DNA from: Lachnospiraceae bacterium UBA2860 | GTDB taxonomy: Bacteria > Bacillota > Clostridia > Lachnospirales > Lachnospiraceae | Direction: 5' to 3' | Assembly (NCBI GenBank): GCA_002350625.1 | Contig: DEFE01000037.1 | Span: 29,632-81,972, forward strand | DNA length: 52,341 nt | Shown here: positions 1-9,900 of the stretch, piece by piece | Numbering within the stretch: position 1 is the stretch's first letter | How the letters are laid out: every line of letters begins with the position of its first letter | Translations under genes and position numbers: made by a program | The notes under the pieces: generated by a model | The model's input: only the letters and a program-made list of their open reading frames with translations | Told to the model about the DNA's origin: nothing | Databases searched by the model: none

Positions 1-106
1 CAGGGCTTGAAATCGCACTGCAAGCGACGCTCCGGTCAAAGTCGCTGCAGAGAGAACATGGATCTGCCGCTGCTCACGATGTGGCGGATGCTGCGTGGAT
101 AAAACC

Positions 107-131
107 TGACAGAGGGTCTGACCCCTTGTCA
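107..131. repeat. REP-like palindrome, copy 1
   Basis: A 25-base near-perfect inverted repeat with TGACA/TGTCA ends and a core close to GGGTC-T-GACCC. Two better-conserved copies lie at 12986-13010 and 13031-13055. It sits just upstream of the first surface-protein gene and could act as an insulator or terminator for whatever lies before the window. The first 100 bases hold no supported gene. Confidence 0.7.
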
Positions 132-138
132 TATAAGA

Positions 139-168
139 TTGCTAAAATCTTTTTACTCATGATATACT
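139..168 (+). promoter_or_regulatory. candidate sigma-A promoter for the first surface protein
   Basis: TTGCTA (139-144) and TATACT (163-168) are separated by 18 bases, a plausible vegetative promoter. Transcription would start near 175, giving a leader of about 70 bases before the ATG at 248. Inferred from the sequence only. Confidence 0.4.
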
Positions 169-247
169 TGCCACAGATTTGAAGCAGCAGATACCGGCCC
201 GTATATGGCGAGGGTCGGTCGATTTGTCTTTTATGGAGAATATGCAG

Positions 248-3121
248 ATGAGAAAAAGGCTGCTCGCGCTTGCGCTGACAGCGGTGCTGATCGGCGCACA
301 GGCGCTGCCGGTCCCCGCAGAGGAAGGGGCGGAGATATATGACGAGGAACTCCTGCCCGAAGGCGAAGAGGAGGAGATCATCGAGGCGCTCATCGACGAC
401 GGAGACATCCTGACGGACCCGGAGGAGGAGCTGCTGCCCGCTGACGATGAAGAGATCCCGGAATTTACAGATGAGGTCGAAGAGGCGGAGGAACTCCTTA
501 TGGAGGAAGAAGAGCCGTTTGCGGAGCCGGTCTTTGAGGAGGAGCTGCTGCTCGGAGACGGAGAGGCGCAGACCGCCGCATACGTCCTTAAGACGGACGG
601 CTGGACGGAGGACGCGCTGCCCGGAAGTACGGCCGTGCTCACCCCGAGGATCATGAAGTGCGCGGAAGACGCGGAGCCCGCCGACGTGACGGACGCCATC
701 GAAGGGGTCACGTACACCCTGACATGGCACGAAGGACAGGCCGGCAGCATCGAGGATCCCTGCCAGGTGGTCATCACGGACGCCGACGGAAAAACCCTCG
801 CAGGCGGAAAGGACACCGGCGCGCCGCCCTTTTCGGTGGAAAGAGCCGACCGCTCGGAAGGCAGCGTGCTGATCGAAGCAGCCTTCACGGCCGACGGCAT
901 CGAACAGCAGATTTCCGAAGAACTCCCGCTGAGGCCGGTCAGCAGAAGCATCGGCTATCGGGCGGAAGGCGGCTTTGCGAGCGACGACGGGAGATACGTC
1001 CGCTATTTCATCGACGGGGACAATCCCGGCGAGATCATCGTAAAGCCGGTGACGGCGGACATCGACGATCTCATGGCGGCTCATCCGGAGATCACGCTTG
1101 AAGCGGAGGCCGGAAGAATTGTCTGGAACAGCGTCGAAAATGCCTACGACCTGATCCCGGTCGACGGGTTCTCCTTTACGCAGGAAGAATTCTCCGCGGC
1201 CGAAGGCCTGCACCTCACAGACAGCGCGCGCATCACAGAGCTCAGAGACGCGCTGGATGCGGCGGGCGGCGCGGACGGCGTCGACCTCATGATCCGCGCC
1301 GCGCTGAACGGCCGGACGATCGCGGAAGACGGCATCCACGTCTCGATCACCCGCACGTACCTCCGCCTGGAAGACGACGGCGCGTCCGTGCTGACCGGAA
1401 ACAGCTTCTACTACCCGGAGGGCAAATCAACCCTCTACATGGAAGACGCCGCCCACTTTGACCCGAATCAGGCCGACAGCGCGCCCGGAACGGTCTTCCC
1501 CGTGACGATCACAGACATCGCGTCGTCCGACCCGTCGGTCCTGAAAAGCGAAAAGGCCGGGAACGACTGGTATCTGCGGGCTCTCAAAAAAGGAGAGGCG
1601 AAGATCACCTACACCTTTACCGGCGGCCCGGAAGGCATCACCGCGCATGAGACGACCCTCTATGTGAAGGAAGACCTCTTCTTCGTATCAGTCATCGACG
1701 AAAATGGCGACGAGGCGGCCTGTGTGAGAAAGCTGACAGGCGAGATGGGATCTCTTGCGCCGGTCATCATCCGCAGCCACTACGACGCAGCCAAAGGGCG
1801 GAACGTCTTTAATACCATCACCAAAGACAATGCCGCAGCTTTCGGCTACACCTTCGGCTCCCGCCTCCCCGCCGGATGGGAATACGACGGGGACAAGCTG
1901 GACCTCGACGTATCGTTCGGCAGCTACACGCTGAAGAAGGAAGGAGACGTCGACCTCAGCCTCGAGGCGTGGCTGCAGCAAAATGGCGAAGAGATCTTCC
2001 GGGGCCGGGCCGACGTCCGCATCGAGATCTGCGCCCGCCTGTTTGCATGGCGCCTGGACGACAGCGCCATCATCTATGTCACGCCCGGACAGAAGGTTGC
2101 ACTTGGCGACATCAAAAGTATGATCCCGGAAAAGGCGTCTCTCAGATCCGCGGAGGATCCGAAGGGCGCGGAGGTCCCGATCACAGCTTACTGGTTCGGC
2201 GGCGCGGAAGGGCCGCTCTTAACGGACGGCCAGACGCTGACCGTCCCGGAAGACGCGCTGAAAAAAGCGCCGGCAGAGGATGACGGCAGCGTGGTCGCGG
2301 GCGTGTGGATCGGCGCGCGGGACAAAGACGGCAACGAGGGGAGCGACCTCCTCCAGGTCGTCATTCATGAGCACGGGTGGGAGGCACTGCCCGCCGTGGC
2401 GCCGACCTGTACGGAGACGGGCCTTACGGAAGGCCTCTGGTGCCCGGTCTGCGGAGAAATCAAGGTGTCCCAGAAGGAAGTCCCGGCAACCGGGCACCTG
2501 TGGGATAAAGGCAAGATCACGACGGCGGCGACCGTGTTCAAAGAAGGCGTGCGGACCTACACCTGCAAGCATGACGCGGCGCACACGAAGACGAAGAAGC
2601 TCGCGAAGCTGACGCCGAAGATGTCCTTCAACTTCACGGGCACGCTGCCGGTGCAGAAGGGAAAGACGACGTCGGGAGCGAAGGTGACGGGCCTTGCGAG
2701 AGGCGACGCCGTCAAATCGGTGAAATCAAGCAGCAAGAAGATTCTGAAGGCCTCATTTTCCGGCAAGACGCTGAAGCTCACCGGGAAGAAGAAAGGAACG
2801 GCCACCGTCACGGTGACGCTGAAGAGCGGCCTCAAGAAGAGCTTCAAGGTCAAGGTACAAAAAAGCAAGGTAAAGACCAAAAAGATCAATAACCTCGTCA
2901 AAAACGTGACGCTGAAGGTAAAGAAAACGCTGGCCCTGAAGCCGGCCATCCTCCCGGTCACGACGCTCGACGCGCTCACGTTCAAGTCCTCGAAGCCTTC
3001 AGTTGCGTCTGTGAGCGCAAATGGCGTGATCACGGCGCTTAAGAAAGGCACGGCGAAGATCACGGTGAAATCGGGGAAGAAAAAATTTGTCGTCACCGTG
3101 AAGGTGAAAAAGGCAAGCTGA
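248..3121 (+). CDS. large secreted surface protein with acidic N-terminus, CxxC 'TCTETG' module and Big2-like C-terminus
   Basis: Start chosen at the ATG at 248 because GGAG at 235-238 is well spaced and the protein then opens with a signal peptide (MRKRLLALALTAVLIG, cleavage near VPAEE). Earlier in-frame starts would add a hydrophilic tail before the signal. The first ~100 mature residues are dominated by Glu/Asp. A long central part is not recognised. Near the C-terminus is a module of the form TCTETGLTEGLWCPVCGE followed by PATGH, seen in many clostridial surface proteins. The end is lysine-rich and Big2-like (a second unit ends GVITALKKGTAKITVKSG). There is no LPxTG motif, so wall association is probably ionic or polymer-mediated. 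The fragment at 47038-47775 carries a decayed version of the same C-terminal architecture. Function unknown; adhesion or wall binding is a guess. Confidence 0.8.
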   Translation: MRKRLLALALTAVLIGAQALPVPAEEGAEIYDEELLPEGEEEEIIEALIDDGDILTDPEEELLPADDEEIPEFTDEVEEAEELLMEEEEPFAEPVFEEELLLGDGEAQTAAYVLKTDGWTEDALPGSTAVLTPRIMKCAEDAEPADVTDAIEGVTYTLTWHEGQAGSIEDPCQVVITDADGKTLAGGKDTGAPPFSVERADRSEGSVLIEAAFTADGIEQQISEELPLRPVSRSIGYRAEGGFASDDGRYVRYFIDGDNPGEIIVKPVTADIDDLMAAHPEITLEAEAGRIVWNSVENAYDLIPVDGFSFTQEEFSAAEGLHLTDSARITELRDALDAAGGADGVDLMIRAALNGRTIAEDGIHVSITRTYLRLEDDGASVLTGNSFYYPEGKSTLYMEDAAHFDPNQADSAPGTVFPVTITDIASSDPSVLKSEKAGNDWYLRALKKGEAKITYTFTGGPEGITAHETTLYVKEDLFFVSVIDENGDEAACVRKLTGEMGSLAPVIIRSHYDAAKGRNVFNTITKDNAAAFGYTFGSRLPAGWEYDGDKLDLDVSFGSYTLKKEGDVDLSLEAWLQQNGEEIFRGRADVRIEICARLFAWRLDDSAIIYVTPGQKVALGDIKSMIPEKASLRSAEDPKGAEVPITAYWFGGAEGPLLTDGQTLTVPEDALKKAPAEDDGSVVAGVWIGARDKDGNEGSDLLQVVIHEHGWEALPAVAPTCTETGLTEGLWCPVCGEIKVSQKEVPATGHLWDKGKITTAATVFKEGVRTYTCKHDAAHTKTKKLAKLTPKMSFNFTGTLPVQKGKTTSGAKVTGLARGDAVKSVKSSSKKILKASFSGKTLKLTGKKKGTATVTVTLKSGLKKSFKVKVQKSKVKTKKINNLVKNVTLKVKKTLALKPAILPVTTLDALTFKSSKPSVASVSANGVITALKKGTAKITVKSGKKKFVVTVKVKKAS

Positions 3122-3278
3122 AGCGTTCCTTTTGCCGCCGAAATCTGCTATTATGTTTACATAATGGCGTCTCCGCCCGGGGACGCCGGGGTTGCGCACA
3201 TCAAAAAGGACGCCTTTGACACGGGTGCCCGGGACGTCCGTTACGCGGGCGCCTGAAAAAGAAAGGAAGGAACGTGAC

Positions 3279-4172
3279 ATGAGTAGAGACGGCAGAGTTA
3301 CGCGTGGTCTGTGGAAAAAACTGCTTGCGGCTGCGGCAGTTGCGACGGCTCTCATCGGTGCGGCTGTGACAACGGAAGCTGCTTCCGCGCGCTGTGAGGT
3401 AAACAGCGACGGCATCCTGGTGATCTATGACACCGCCGGAAAAGAAGTGAAACGCTTTTCTGCAGGCGCGGGCGCGCATTTTGATACGAAGACGGCCGGG
3501 AACGGGAACTATGTCGCATTTTCGAGATACGCGAGCGGCAGCTCGGGCAAGTCGAAATGCACGATCTACCGCTATGACGTCTCAAATGGCAAGGTCGCGT
3601 CAGCTGACCTGCCGTCCGGCTTCTTCTCCTACGATGTGGACTTATACTACGGCGACAGCATCTATCTGACGGGCTGGAATCCTTCGGACAACGCGGTCGG
3701 CTACCGCTTCTATCCCGAGAAGGTGCAGATGGAAAAAATCGCGGACGGCGGCGTGGAGCATCAGTACAAGAACTGGCTTGTCCTTGATTCCACGAGAGTC
3801 CACGGCGCCTTTGTGCCTTATAAGGTCTATGTGTACAACATCAATACGAAGGCGGTGAAGACCGCGTGCAAGAAGGCCGCCGCCTACACGGTGAGCGGCA
3901 AGTACATCTATGCGGCGGTCCTCAAGAAGAACACTTATACCCCGGAGCTTGGCGCGACCTACAAGATCATCCGCTACGACATGGTGAAGGGCAAGACGAA
4001 GACGCTCGTAAAAACCATGAAGGGCTACTATGTGGACCGCGTGACATCCAAGTATGTCTATTCGAGAAAGAGCAAGTCCGGCAAGACCACCTATTACCGC
4101 TATTCCATCAAGACGAAGAAAACCAAGCGTATGTCTGCAGGAAGCTATAAGAAAGCGGCTAAGCTGCAGTAA
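3279..4172 (+). CDS. secreted propeller-like protein, function unknown
   Basis: The ATG at 3279 is preceded by GGAAGG at 3265-3270, and translation from it opens with a signal peptide (MSRDGRVTRGLWKKLLAAAA, then a hydrophobic stretch ending near TTEAASA). The upstream in-frame extension is basic and has no signal. The mature ~265 residues show repeated strands with YRYD/IYRYDV-type motifs, such as CTIYRYDVSNGK and YKIIRYDMVKGKTK, resembling the blades of DUF5050-type propellers. The C-terminus is lysine-rich. An extended -10 (TGCTATTAT at 3146-3154) without a clear -35 and a GC hairpin at 3166-3187 lie in the 157-base leader. It lies in the same orientation as the L,D-transpeptidase 60 bases downstream, so a shared envelope role is likely. 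Confidence 0.7.
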   Translation: MSRDGRVTRGLWKKLLAAAAVATALIGAAVTTEAASARCEVNSDGILVIYDTAGKEVKRFSAGAGAHFDTKTAGNGNYVAFSRYASGSSGKSKCTIYRYDVSNGKVASADLPSGFFSYDVDLYYGDSIYLTGWNPSDNAVGYRFYPEKVQMEKIADGGVEHQYKNWLVLDSTRVHGAFVPYKVYVYNINTKAVKTACKKAAAYTVSGKYIYAAVLKKNTYTPELGATYKIIRYDMVKGKTKTLVKTMKGYYVDRVTSKYVYSRKSKSGKTTYYRYSIKTKKTKRMSAGSYKKAAKLQ

Positions 4173-4232
4173 ATCATACAGCCGCCGGGGAGCGGCAGGA
4201 TGCAAGTAGAACACAAGTAGAAAAAGGGGGAA

Positions 4233-5729
4233 ATGATGAAGGCAAGGGTTTTAAAGAAAGCAGGCGTGATCCTTTTAAGCACCGCGCTTCTTGCGGCAGG
4301 CGGCAGCGCCGCATCCGCGGAAGAGGTCGTTGTAGAGGAGGCAGCTGACACGGCGGAGGTCGTCCTTACGGATGACGCCGACGTGGACGCCGACTTGGAC
4401 ATCGAAGAAGAGGACGCTGACGACTACGAGGAAGATGACTACGAAGAGACGGACACTGAAGCAGAAGAAGCCATGCCCGAGGGCGTAGAGGACGTCGCTG
4501 CCGAGGATGAAGCCGGCACCGAGATGGTCGTGATTTCAGAGCCCGTGAGTGTGGAGGAAACTGTGGAAGAAGACGTATATGACGGCGCCCTGTGGCATTA
4601 CAGCTATACGGGGACGCCAAACACCTATCTGCCCGCGATCTGTGCCTGGATTGACGGGTATCACATGGACAAGGCGCCGCTTGAGACCGGCATGATCCCG
4701 GCGTTCAACATCGTCAGATGTGTCGATGACGACCGCAACGACATCCGTCTTTACGGGCATTGCCTGATCTCTGATTACCAGTGGATCGGACAGACCCTGA
4801 TCAACGTGGCGGACGAGATGCTCGTCGGCTGCGTGCATCTGCAGCAGCTCAATGAGACGGACTACGTCGTCTCGTCCGTGGAGGTGCTCGATCCCGGCGC
4901 CCGCATTTCTTCGGCGGCCGTGCTCACGGGCGGCGACAAGGCGCTCGAGAGCGCCCTTCTCCGCGGCACCGTGACGCGCGAGGAGAGGGAGCAGGCGATC
5001 CGCGACTTCAAGGCCTTTACCGGGATGGACGCGGATTCCTGGCAGGATCAGAGCGGAAATAAGTACATGCTTTCGGGCGAAGCCCCGTCCCCGGACTATG
5101 TGGCGGACCTCGTCGAGGCGGAGTACACGGATGAGATCATCACGGTCGGCGTGACCGTCGGCTCCAATGCGACGCTCATGTTCCACAAGAAGCAGGCGGA
5201 CGGCAGCTGGAAGTGCATCCTCGACGTGCCGGCCTACATCGGAAAGGAAGGCCTCGGCAAGACGCGCGAAGGAGACGAGCGGACGCCGGTCGGCACCTTC
5301 CGCATCACCGAAACCTTCGGCACGGAGCCGGATCCCGGGGCAAAGATCAGCTACACGCAGTGCGACGACACCTATTACTGGGTCAGCGACAGCGCCTCCG
5401 ACCGCTACAACAAGCTGGTCTCCACGGCGGAGTACACGGCGTTTGACGCAGAGGAGAGCGAGCACATCGTGGAGCAGGAGAACGCGCTTCACTATGCGGC
5501 GAGCCTGAGCTACAACAAAGAGGCGGTGCCATTTGCGGGATCAGCGATCTTCCTGCACTGCTTCGCGGACCGCAAGGTCAATACGGAAGGCTGCGTCACC
5601 GTCCCCGAGCAGGCCATGGTGACCATCCTCAAAGAGGCGAGCGACAACGCAAGAATCATCATCGATACAGAAGAAAACCTGAAGACGCAGCACCTGAACG
5701 CAAAGGCGAAGAGTGCGGCATTACAGTAA
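4233..5729 (+). CDS. secreted L,D-transpeptidase (YkuD domain)
   Basis: Forms or edits 3-3 peptidoglycan cross-links, or anchors proteins, by transferring a tetrapeptide stem to an acceptor amine outside the membrane. An AGGGGG ribosome site precedes two consecutive ATGs (4233 and 4236); the second has the better spacing. There is a signal peptide (LLSTALLAAGGSAASA), then ~80 residues very rich in Asp/Glu. A central domain of unknown type follows, and a C-terminal YkuD domain containing GDERTPVGTFRITETFG and the catalytic HCFADRKVNTEGC motif (His442, Cys454). The gene ends 12 bases before the amidase, suggesting one transcript for two wall enzymes. The acidic spacer may hold it to cationic wall components; that is inference. 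Confidence 0.85.
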   Translation: MMKARVLKKAGVILLSTALLAAGGSAASAEEVVVEEAADTAEVVLTDDADVDADLDIEEEDADDYEEDDYEETDTEAEEAMPEGVEDVAAEDEAGTEMVVISEPVSVEETVEEDVYDGALWHYSYTGTPNTYLPAICAWIDGYHMDKAPLETGMIPAFNIVRCVDDDRNDIRLYGHCLISDYQWIGQTLINVADEMLVGCVHLQQLNETDYVVSSVEVLDPGARISSAAVLTGGDKALESALLRGTVTREEREQAIRDFKAFTGMDADSWQDQSGNKYMLSGEAPSPDYVADLVEAEYTDEIITVGVTVGSNATLMFHKKQADGSWKCILDVPAYIGKEGLGKTREGDERTPVGTFRITETFGTEPDPGAKISYTQCDDTYYWVSDSASDRYNKLVSTAEYTAFDAEESEHIVEQENALHYAASLSYNKEAVPFAGSAIFLHCFADRKVNTEGCVTVPEQAMVTILKEASDNARIIIDTEENLKTQHLNAKAKSAALQ

Positions 5730-5741
5730 TCGGAGGATAGT

Positions 5742-6818
5742 GTGAAAAGAATCAGAACGGGAGCGCTCCTGCTTACGGCAGCGGCGCTCACGCTCGCGCT
5801 TGCGGGCTGTGTTAATCCAAATATCAAGACATCGAAGGACTTTGGCGGGAGCAGTCCCGCATCATCGGGAGCTCCGGCCGCGGAGAGCGCGGCGGCCCCT
5901 GCCGCGGGCAGTGTCGAAAATGCCGCCGAAAGCGCACCCGCGAGTGCAGTAAGCCCTGCTGAAGGCAGCGCGTCAAGTGCCGCGGAGAGTGCCTTAAGCG
6001 GCGCGGCAAGTACTATAAGCGGCGCGGAAACAGCTTCCGGCCACGTGCGGACGGAGGAAGTGACGAGCGAGAGCGTCACGCTCGACCCCGCGTGGGAGTA
6101 CGCGGCAAATTCGAAGATTTCGAGCGGCGCCGCGACGCTTTATTACGCGCCCGCGTCCATCGCGAACGGCCACGTCGTCTGCATCAACGCCGGGCACGGC
6201 ACGAAGGGCGGCTCCGATGTCAAGACGCTCTGCCACCCGGACGGCTCGCCCAAGGTGACGGGCGGCACGACGGGTGAGGGCGCGACAGAAGCCATCGCTG
6301 TCTCTACGGGCATCGACATGAAGGACGGCACGCATGAGGCGGAGGTGACAAAGCGCCTCGCGCTCGTCGTGAAGGACAAGCTCCTCGCCAAGGGCTATGA
6401 CGTGCTCATGATCCGCGAGACGGACGACGTCCAGCTCGACAACGTCGCGCGCACGGTTATCGCCAACAACCGCGCGGACTGCCACATCGCGCTCCACTAC
6501 GACGGCACGGACTTCGACAAGGGCGTGTTCTTCATGAGCGTTCCCTCTGCCGACGTCTACCGGAACATGGAGCCGGTCAAGTCTCATTTCGAGGAGCACA
6601 ACAGGCTCGGGCGGACGATCGTCAAAGCTCTCGAAAATGCCGGCTTCAAGCTTTTCGAAGGCGGCGAGATGGAGATGGACCTCACGCAGACCTCGTACTC
6701 GACGGTGCCGTCGATCGATCTGGAGGTCGGAGACTCTGCCTCGGATTACAGCGAGGCGACGCTGAATCAGCTGGCCGACGGGATCGCGGCCGGCCTGGAT
6801 ACGTTTTTTGCATCGTAA
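5742..6818 (+). CDS. N-acetylmuramoyl-L-alanine amidase (Amidase_3), lipoprotein
   Basis: Cleaves the bond between muramic acid and the stem peptide. It starts at GTG (5742), supported by GGAGG at 5732-5736. The N-terminus is a lipoprotein signal with lipobox LAGC, so the enzyme should be tethered to the outer face of the membrane. Residues ~28-110 are an Ala/Ser-rich flexible linker. The catalytic domain shows the zinc-site motifs in order: CINAGHG (His152), HEAEVTKRLA (Glu), IALHYDGTD (His), and SIDLEVGD carrying the probable catalytic Glu. It follows the L,D-transpeptidase closely. The last 15 codons are part of a 78-base tandem duplication that continues past the stop. Confidence 0.9.
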   Translation: MKRIRTGALLLTAAALTLALAGCVNPNIKTSKDFGGSSPASSGAPAAESAAAPAAGSVENAAESAPASAVSPAEGSASSAAESALSGAASTISGAETASGHVRTEEVTSESVTLDPAWEYAANSKISSGAATLYYAPASIANGHVVCINAGHGTKGGSDVKTLCHPDGSPKVTGGTTGEGATEAIAVSTGIDMKDGTHEAEVTKRLALVVKDKLLAKGYDVLMIRETDDVQLDNVARTVIANNRADCHIALHYDGTDFDKGVFFMSVPSADVYRNMEPVKSHFEEHNRLGRTIVKALENAGFKLFEGGEMEMDLTQTSYSTVPSIDLEVGDSASDYSEATLNQLADGIAAGLDTFFAS

Positions 6819-6922
6819 ACAGCGGACGGAAGGCAAGCAGACAAAAAGCCGGCCGACGGGACTAAGGCCGGACCGGATCCGTTTTTTGCACCGTAACAGC
6901 TGACGGAAGACAGGCATACAAA
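6773..6922 (+). repeat. 78-bp tandem duplication spanning the amidase stop codon
   Basis: Copy 1 (6773-6845) contains the amidase 3' end and its stop. Copy 2 (6851-6922) repeats it with substitutions. Because 78 is a multiple of three, the second copy stays in the same frame and would encode ADGTKAGPDPFFAP, a diverged twin of the true C-terminus ADGIAAGLDTFFAS. Confidence 0.85.
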
Positions 6923-6942
6923 GAAATCATTGAGAGGACGCT

Positions 6943-9900
6943 ATGAAAAAGATGACGGGACTTAAGAAGTGGTGGACAGCGGGCGTCACGGTGCTGATCG
7001 GCGCCATGCTTTTTGCGGCGCCGGCAGCGGCCGCGACCGGCGTCAATGTGACGGCGCATTCGAAGGCGGACATCCGCAGCTACATCGCGGCGAACGGGCC
7101 GGAGAGCACGGCGGTTACCTATGCGGTGGAGCCGGTGACCACGGCGCCCTACGCGCCGGGGAAGCTCTCCGACGAGACGCAGCTGAACGCGCTGAAGCAG
7201 CTCAACGTCATCCGCTATATTGCGGGTCTTAATGACAATGTGACCCTGGATGCATCGTACAGTGAGATGGTGCAGGCGGGCGTCCTCATCAATGCGGTGA
7301 ATAACCAGTATTCGAGTGGCCCCATTGAACTATCGCATAAACCCGCTAAACCTGCTGATATGGATAATGCACTTTATCAGCTGGGTTATACTGGCGCGAA
7401 AAAAAGTAATCTGGCCTGGAACTATAGGACACTTGTCGATGCAGTGAATGGCTGGATGGGTGACGACGACGATGACAACATTGAGGTTGTCGGCCACAGG
7501 CGGTGGATGCTGAATCCTCCCATGAGCAAAGCCGGATTTGGCAAGGTAGGCGCGTATTCGGCGATTTATGCACATGACAGCAGCGGCAGCGGCAATGAGA
7601 CTGGCGTCACCTGGCCGGCGCAGATGATGCCGGTGGATCTGTTCCCGGCGAGTTATCCCTGGTCGATTTCCATGGGATCATCGGTCCCGAGCACGGTCAG
7701 GGTGACGCTGAAGCGCCGCTTTGACAACAAGGAATGGTCCTTCTACGCGGGGACGGAGGACGGCTATTTCAATGTAAATAACGATTACTTCGGCCAGCCC
7801 GGCTGTATCATCTTCCGCCCGAAAGACGCGGGAAGATACTACAACGGCGATATTTTCGACGTAACGATCACCGGGCTTTCAAGTCCGGTCAGCTACACGG
7901 TGGAGTTCTTCTCCATGGAGGAGATGACCTCCCTTTCGTATCCCAAGGAGAGTTACGCCATTCCGGTGGACTCCACATATTCATATATCCGCCCCGCCTC
8001 GGAGCCGTCCATAGCGATCCTTGAGAACCGCATCACCTATGAGAGCTCGGATCCGGAGATCGCGAAGGTCGACGAAAATGGCTATATCACCGGCGTAAAG
8101 AGAGGCCGCGCGACCATCACGGCCCATGCCGCCGGGCTTGCGGCTTCCTGCGAAATCCTCGTGACGGAGAGCATCGCGGGAGGCGAGATCACATTTGCGA
8201 ATCCGGAAGCCATCTGCTATCAGGGCGGATCGGATGTGGAGCCGGATCCCGTCGTCACCTTCGGCGACGAGACGCTGACAAAAGACACGGACTATGAGAT
8301 CTACTATTACAGCAGCAACTGGTCTGTCAGCACGGAAAGCCGGCCGGCGTCCGTCACCATCAAAGGCAAGGGGCTTTTCACGGGAACGCTTTCCGGAAAC
8401 TTTATGATCCTTCCGGCCGACATCGCCAACATAGAGGCGTCTCTCCCGGACGAGCTGGATTATACCTATTCCGGGAGTGAATACAAGCCGAGCAGTTATT
8501 TGTACCTGGAGGCGACTTATTTCGGCAATGATGTCTACAGCAGCAGCTACACAGTCAGCTACGAGGACAACATCAATGCAGGAACGGCCTATATGGTCCT
8601 GACAGGAAAAGGAAACTACGTCGGGACGAAGAAGGTGCCGTTCACGATCAAGCCGCGTGAGCTGACGGGCAGCAGTTCCGTGAGGGGATCTCTTGCGGGA
8701 AGCGCCTTTACCTACACGGGCGGGGAGATCTGCCCGGAGGAGACAATTTCCTGGAGCGGCACGGCGCTCGTCAGAGACACGGACTACACGGTCGCCTACG
8801 AGAACAACGTGAACGTGCCGGAAAGCGCGGAGGCGGCGCAGCCGGCCGCGGTGATCACCGGCAAAGGCAACTACGCGGGAACGGTTAAGCTGCCATTTGC
8901 GATTAACCCGGTTGCGCTGACAGATGCGATGCTGTCTGAGCTCAGCGACGAGACCTATACCGGGGCGGCGCTTGAGCCGGCCGTCACCGTCACCTGGTCG
9001 GAGAAGGTCCTCGAAGAAGGTACGGATTATACGCTCGCTTACGAGGACAATGTCGACGCGAAAGAGAAGAGCGGCAAGTCCGCGGGTGCTGTCGTCACGG
9101 GCAAGGGCAACTTCGCGGGAACGGCAAGGGCGCTCTTTACCATCACGCCGGCGAGCCTTGCAGATGCGACGGTCAGCATCGAGGACGCGACGTATACGGG
9201 AGATCTGATCGAGCAGCCCGCGGAGGTGCTGTTCGGGAAGACACCGCTTACGGAAGATGAGGACTTTACGGTCTCGTATACGGACAACCTCAATGCGGGA
9301 ACGGCGCAGGCGGTGCTCACCGGAAAAGGAAACTTTACCGGAAGCGTCTCGAAGGCATTTGAGATTCTGAAAGCCTCCGTGGCAGGCGCTGAGATTACGG
9401 TTCCCGACGTTGTCTACACGGGCAGCGAAGTGGAGCCGGCGCTTCAAGTGACGCTCGGCGGGCGGGCGCTGATCCCGGACGAGGACTATACAGCGGTATA
9501 CATGAGTAACACGCAGGTGGGCACCGCGACGGTCACGATCAGCGGTGTGAATAACTATAAGGATGCGGCGTCGGAGACATTTGCGATCACGAAAGCGGAT
9601 CTCGCCGATGTATCGCTCGATGAAATGGCGCCGGTCATCTACACGGGCGAGGCCTTCACGCCGGTGCCGGTCCTCACCTGGTACGGCGCTGCACTTGAGA
9701 AGGACGCAGATTTCACGCTCGCCTACGAGGATAATACGGACGCCGGCACGGCCAGGGTCACGGTCACGTCGACGGCGGACAGCAGCTTCAAGGGGACGCG
9801 GACGCTTACCTTCTCGATTCTTCCCTGCCCGGTGAACACGGCGCAGGTGACCGTCGGGGACGGCGGCGTCTACGACGGAAGCGAGCACAGGGCGGACGTC

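Noticed and set aside
1..102. Open plus-strand frame ending in TAA at 100-102, possible end of an upstream gene
   Set aside because: Too short to recognise, and an alternative frame is open as well; no support for coding.
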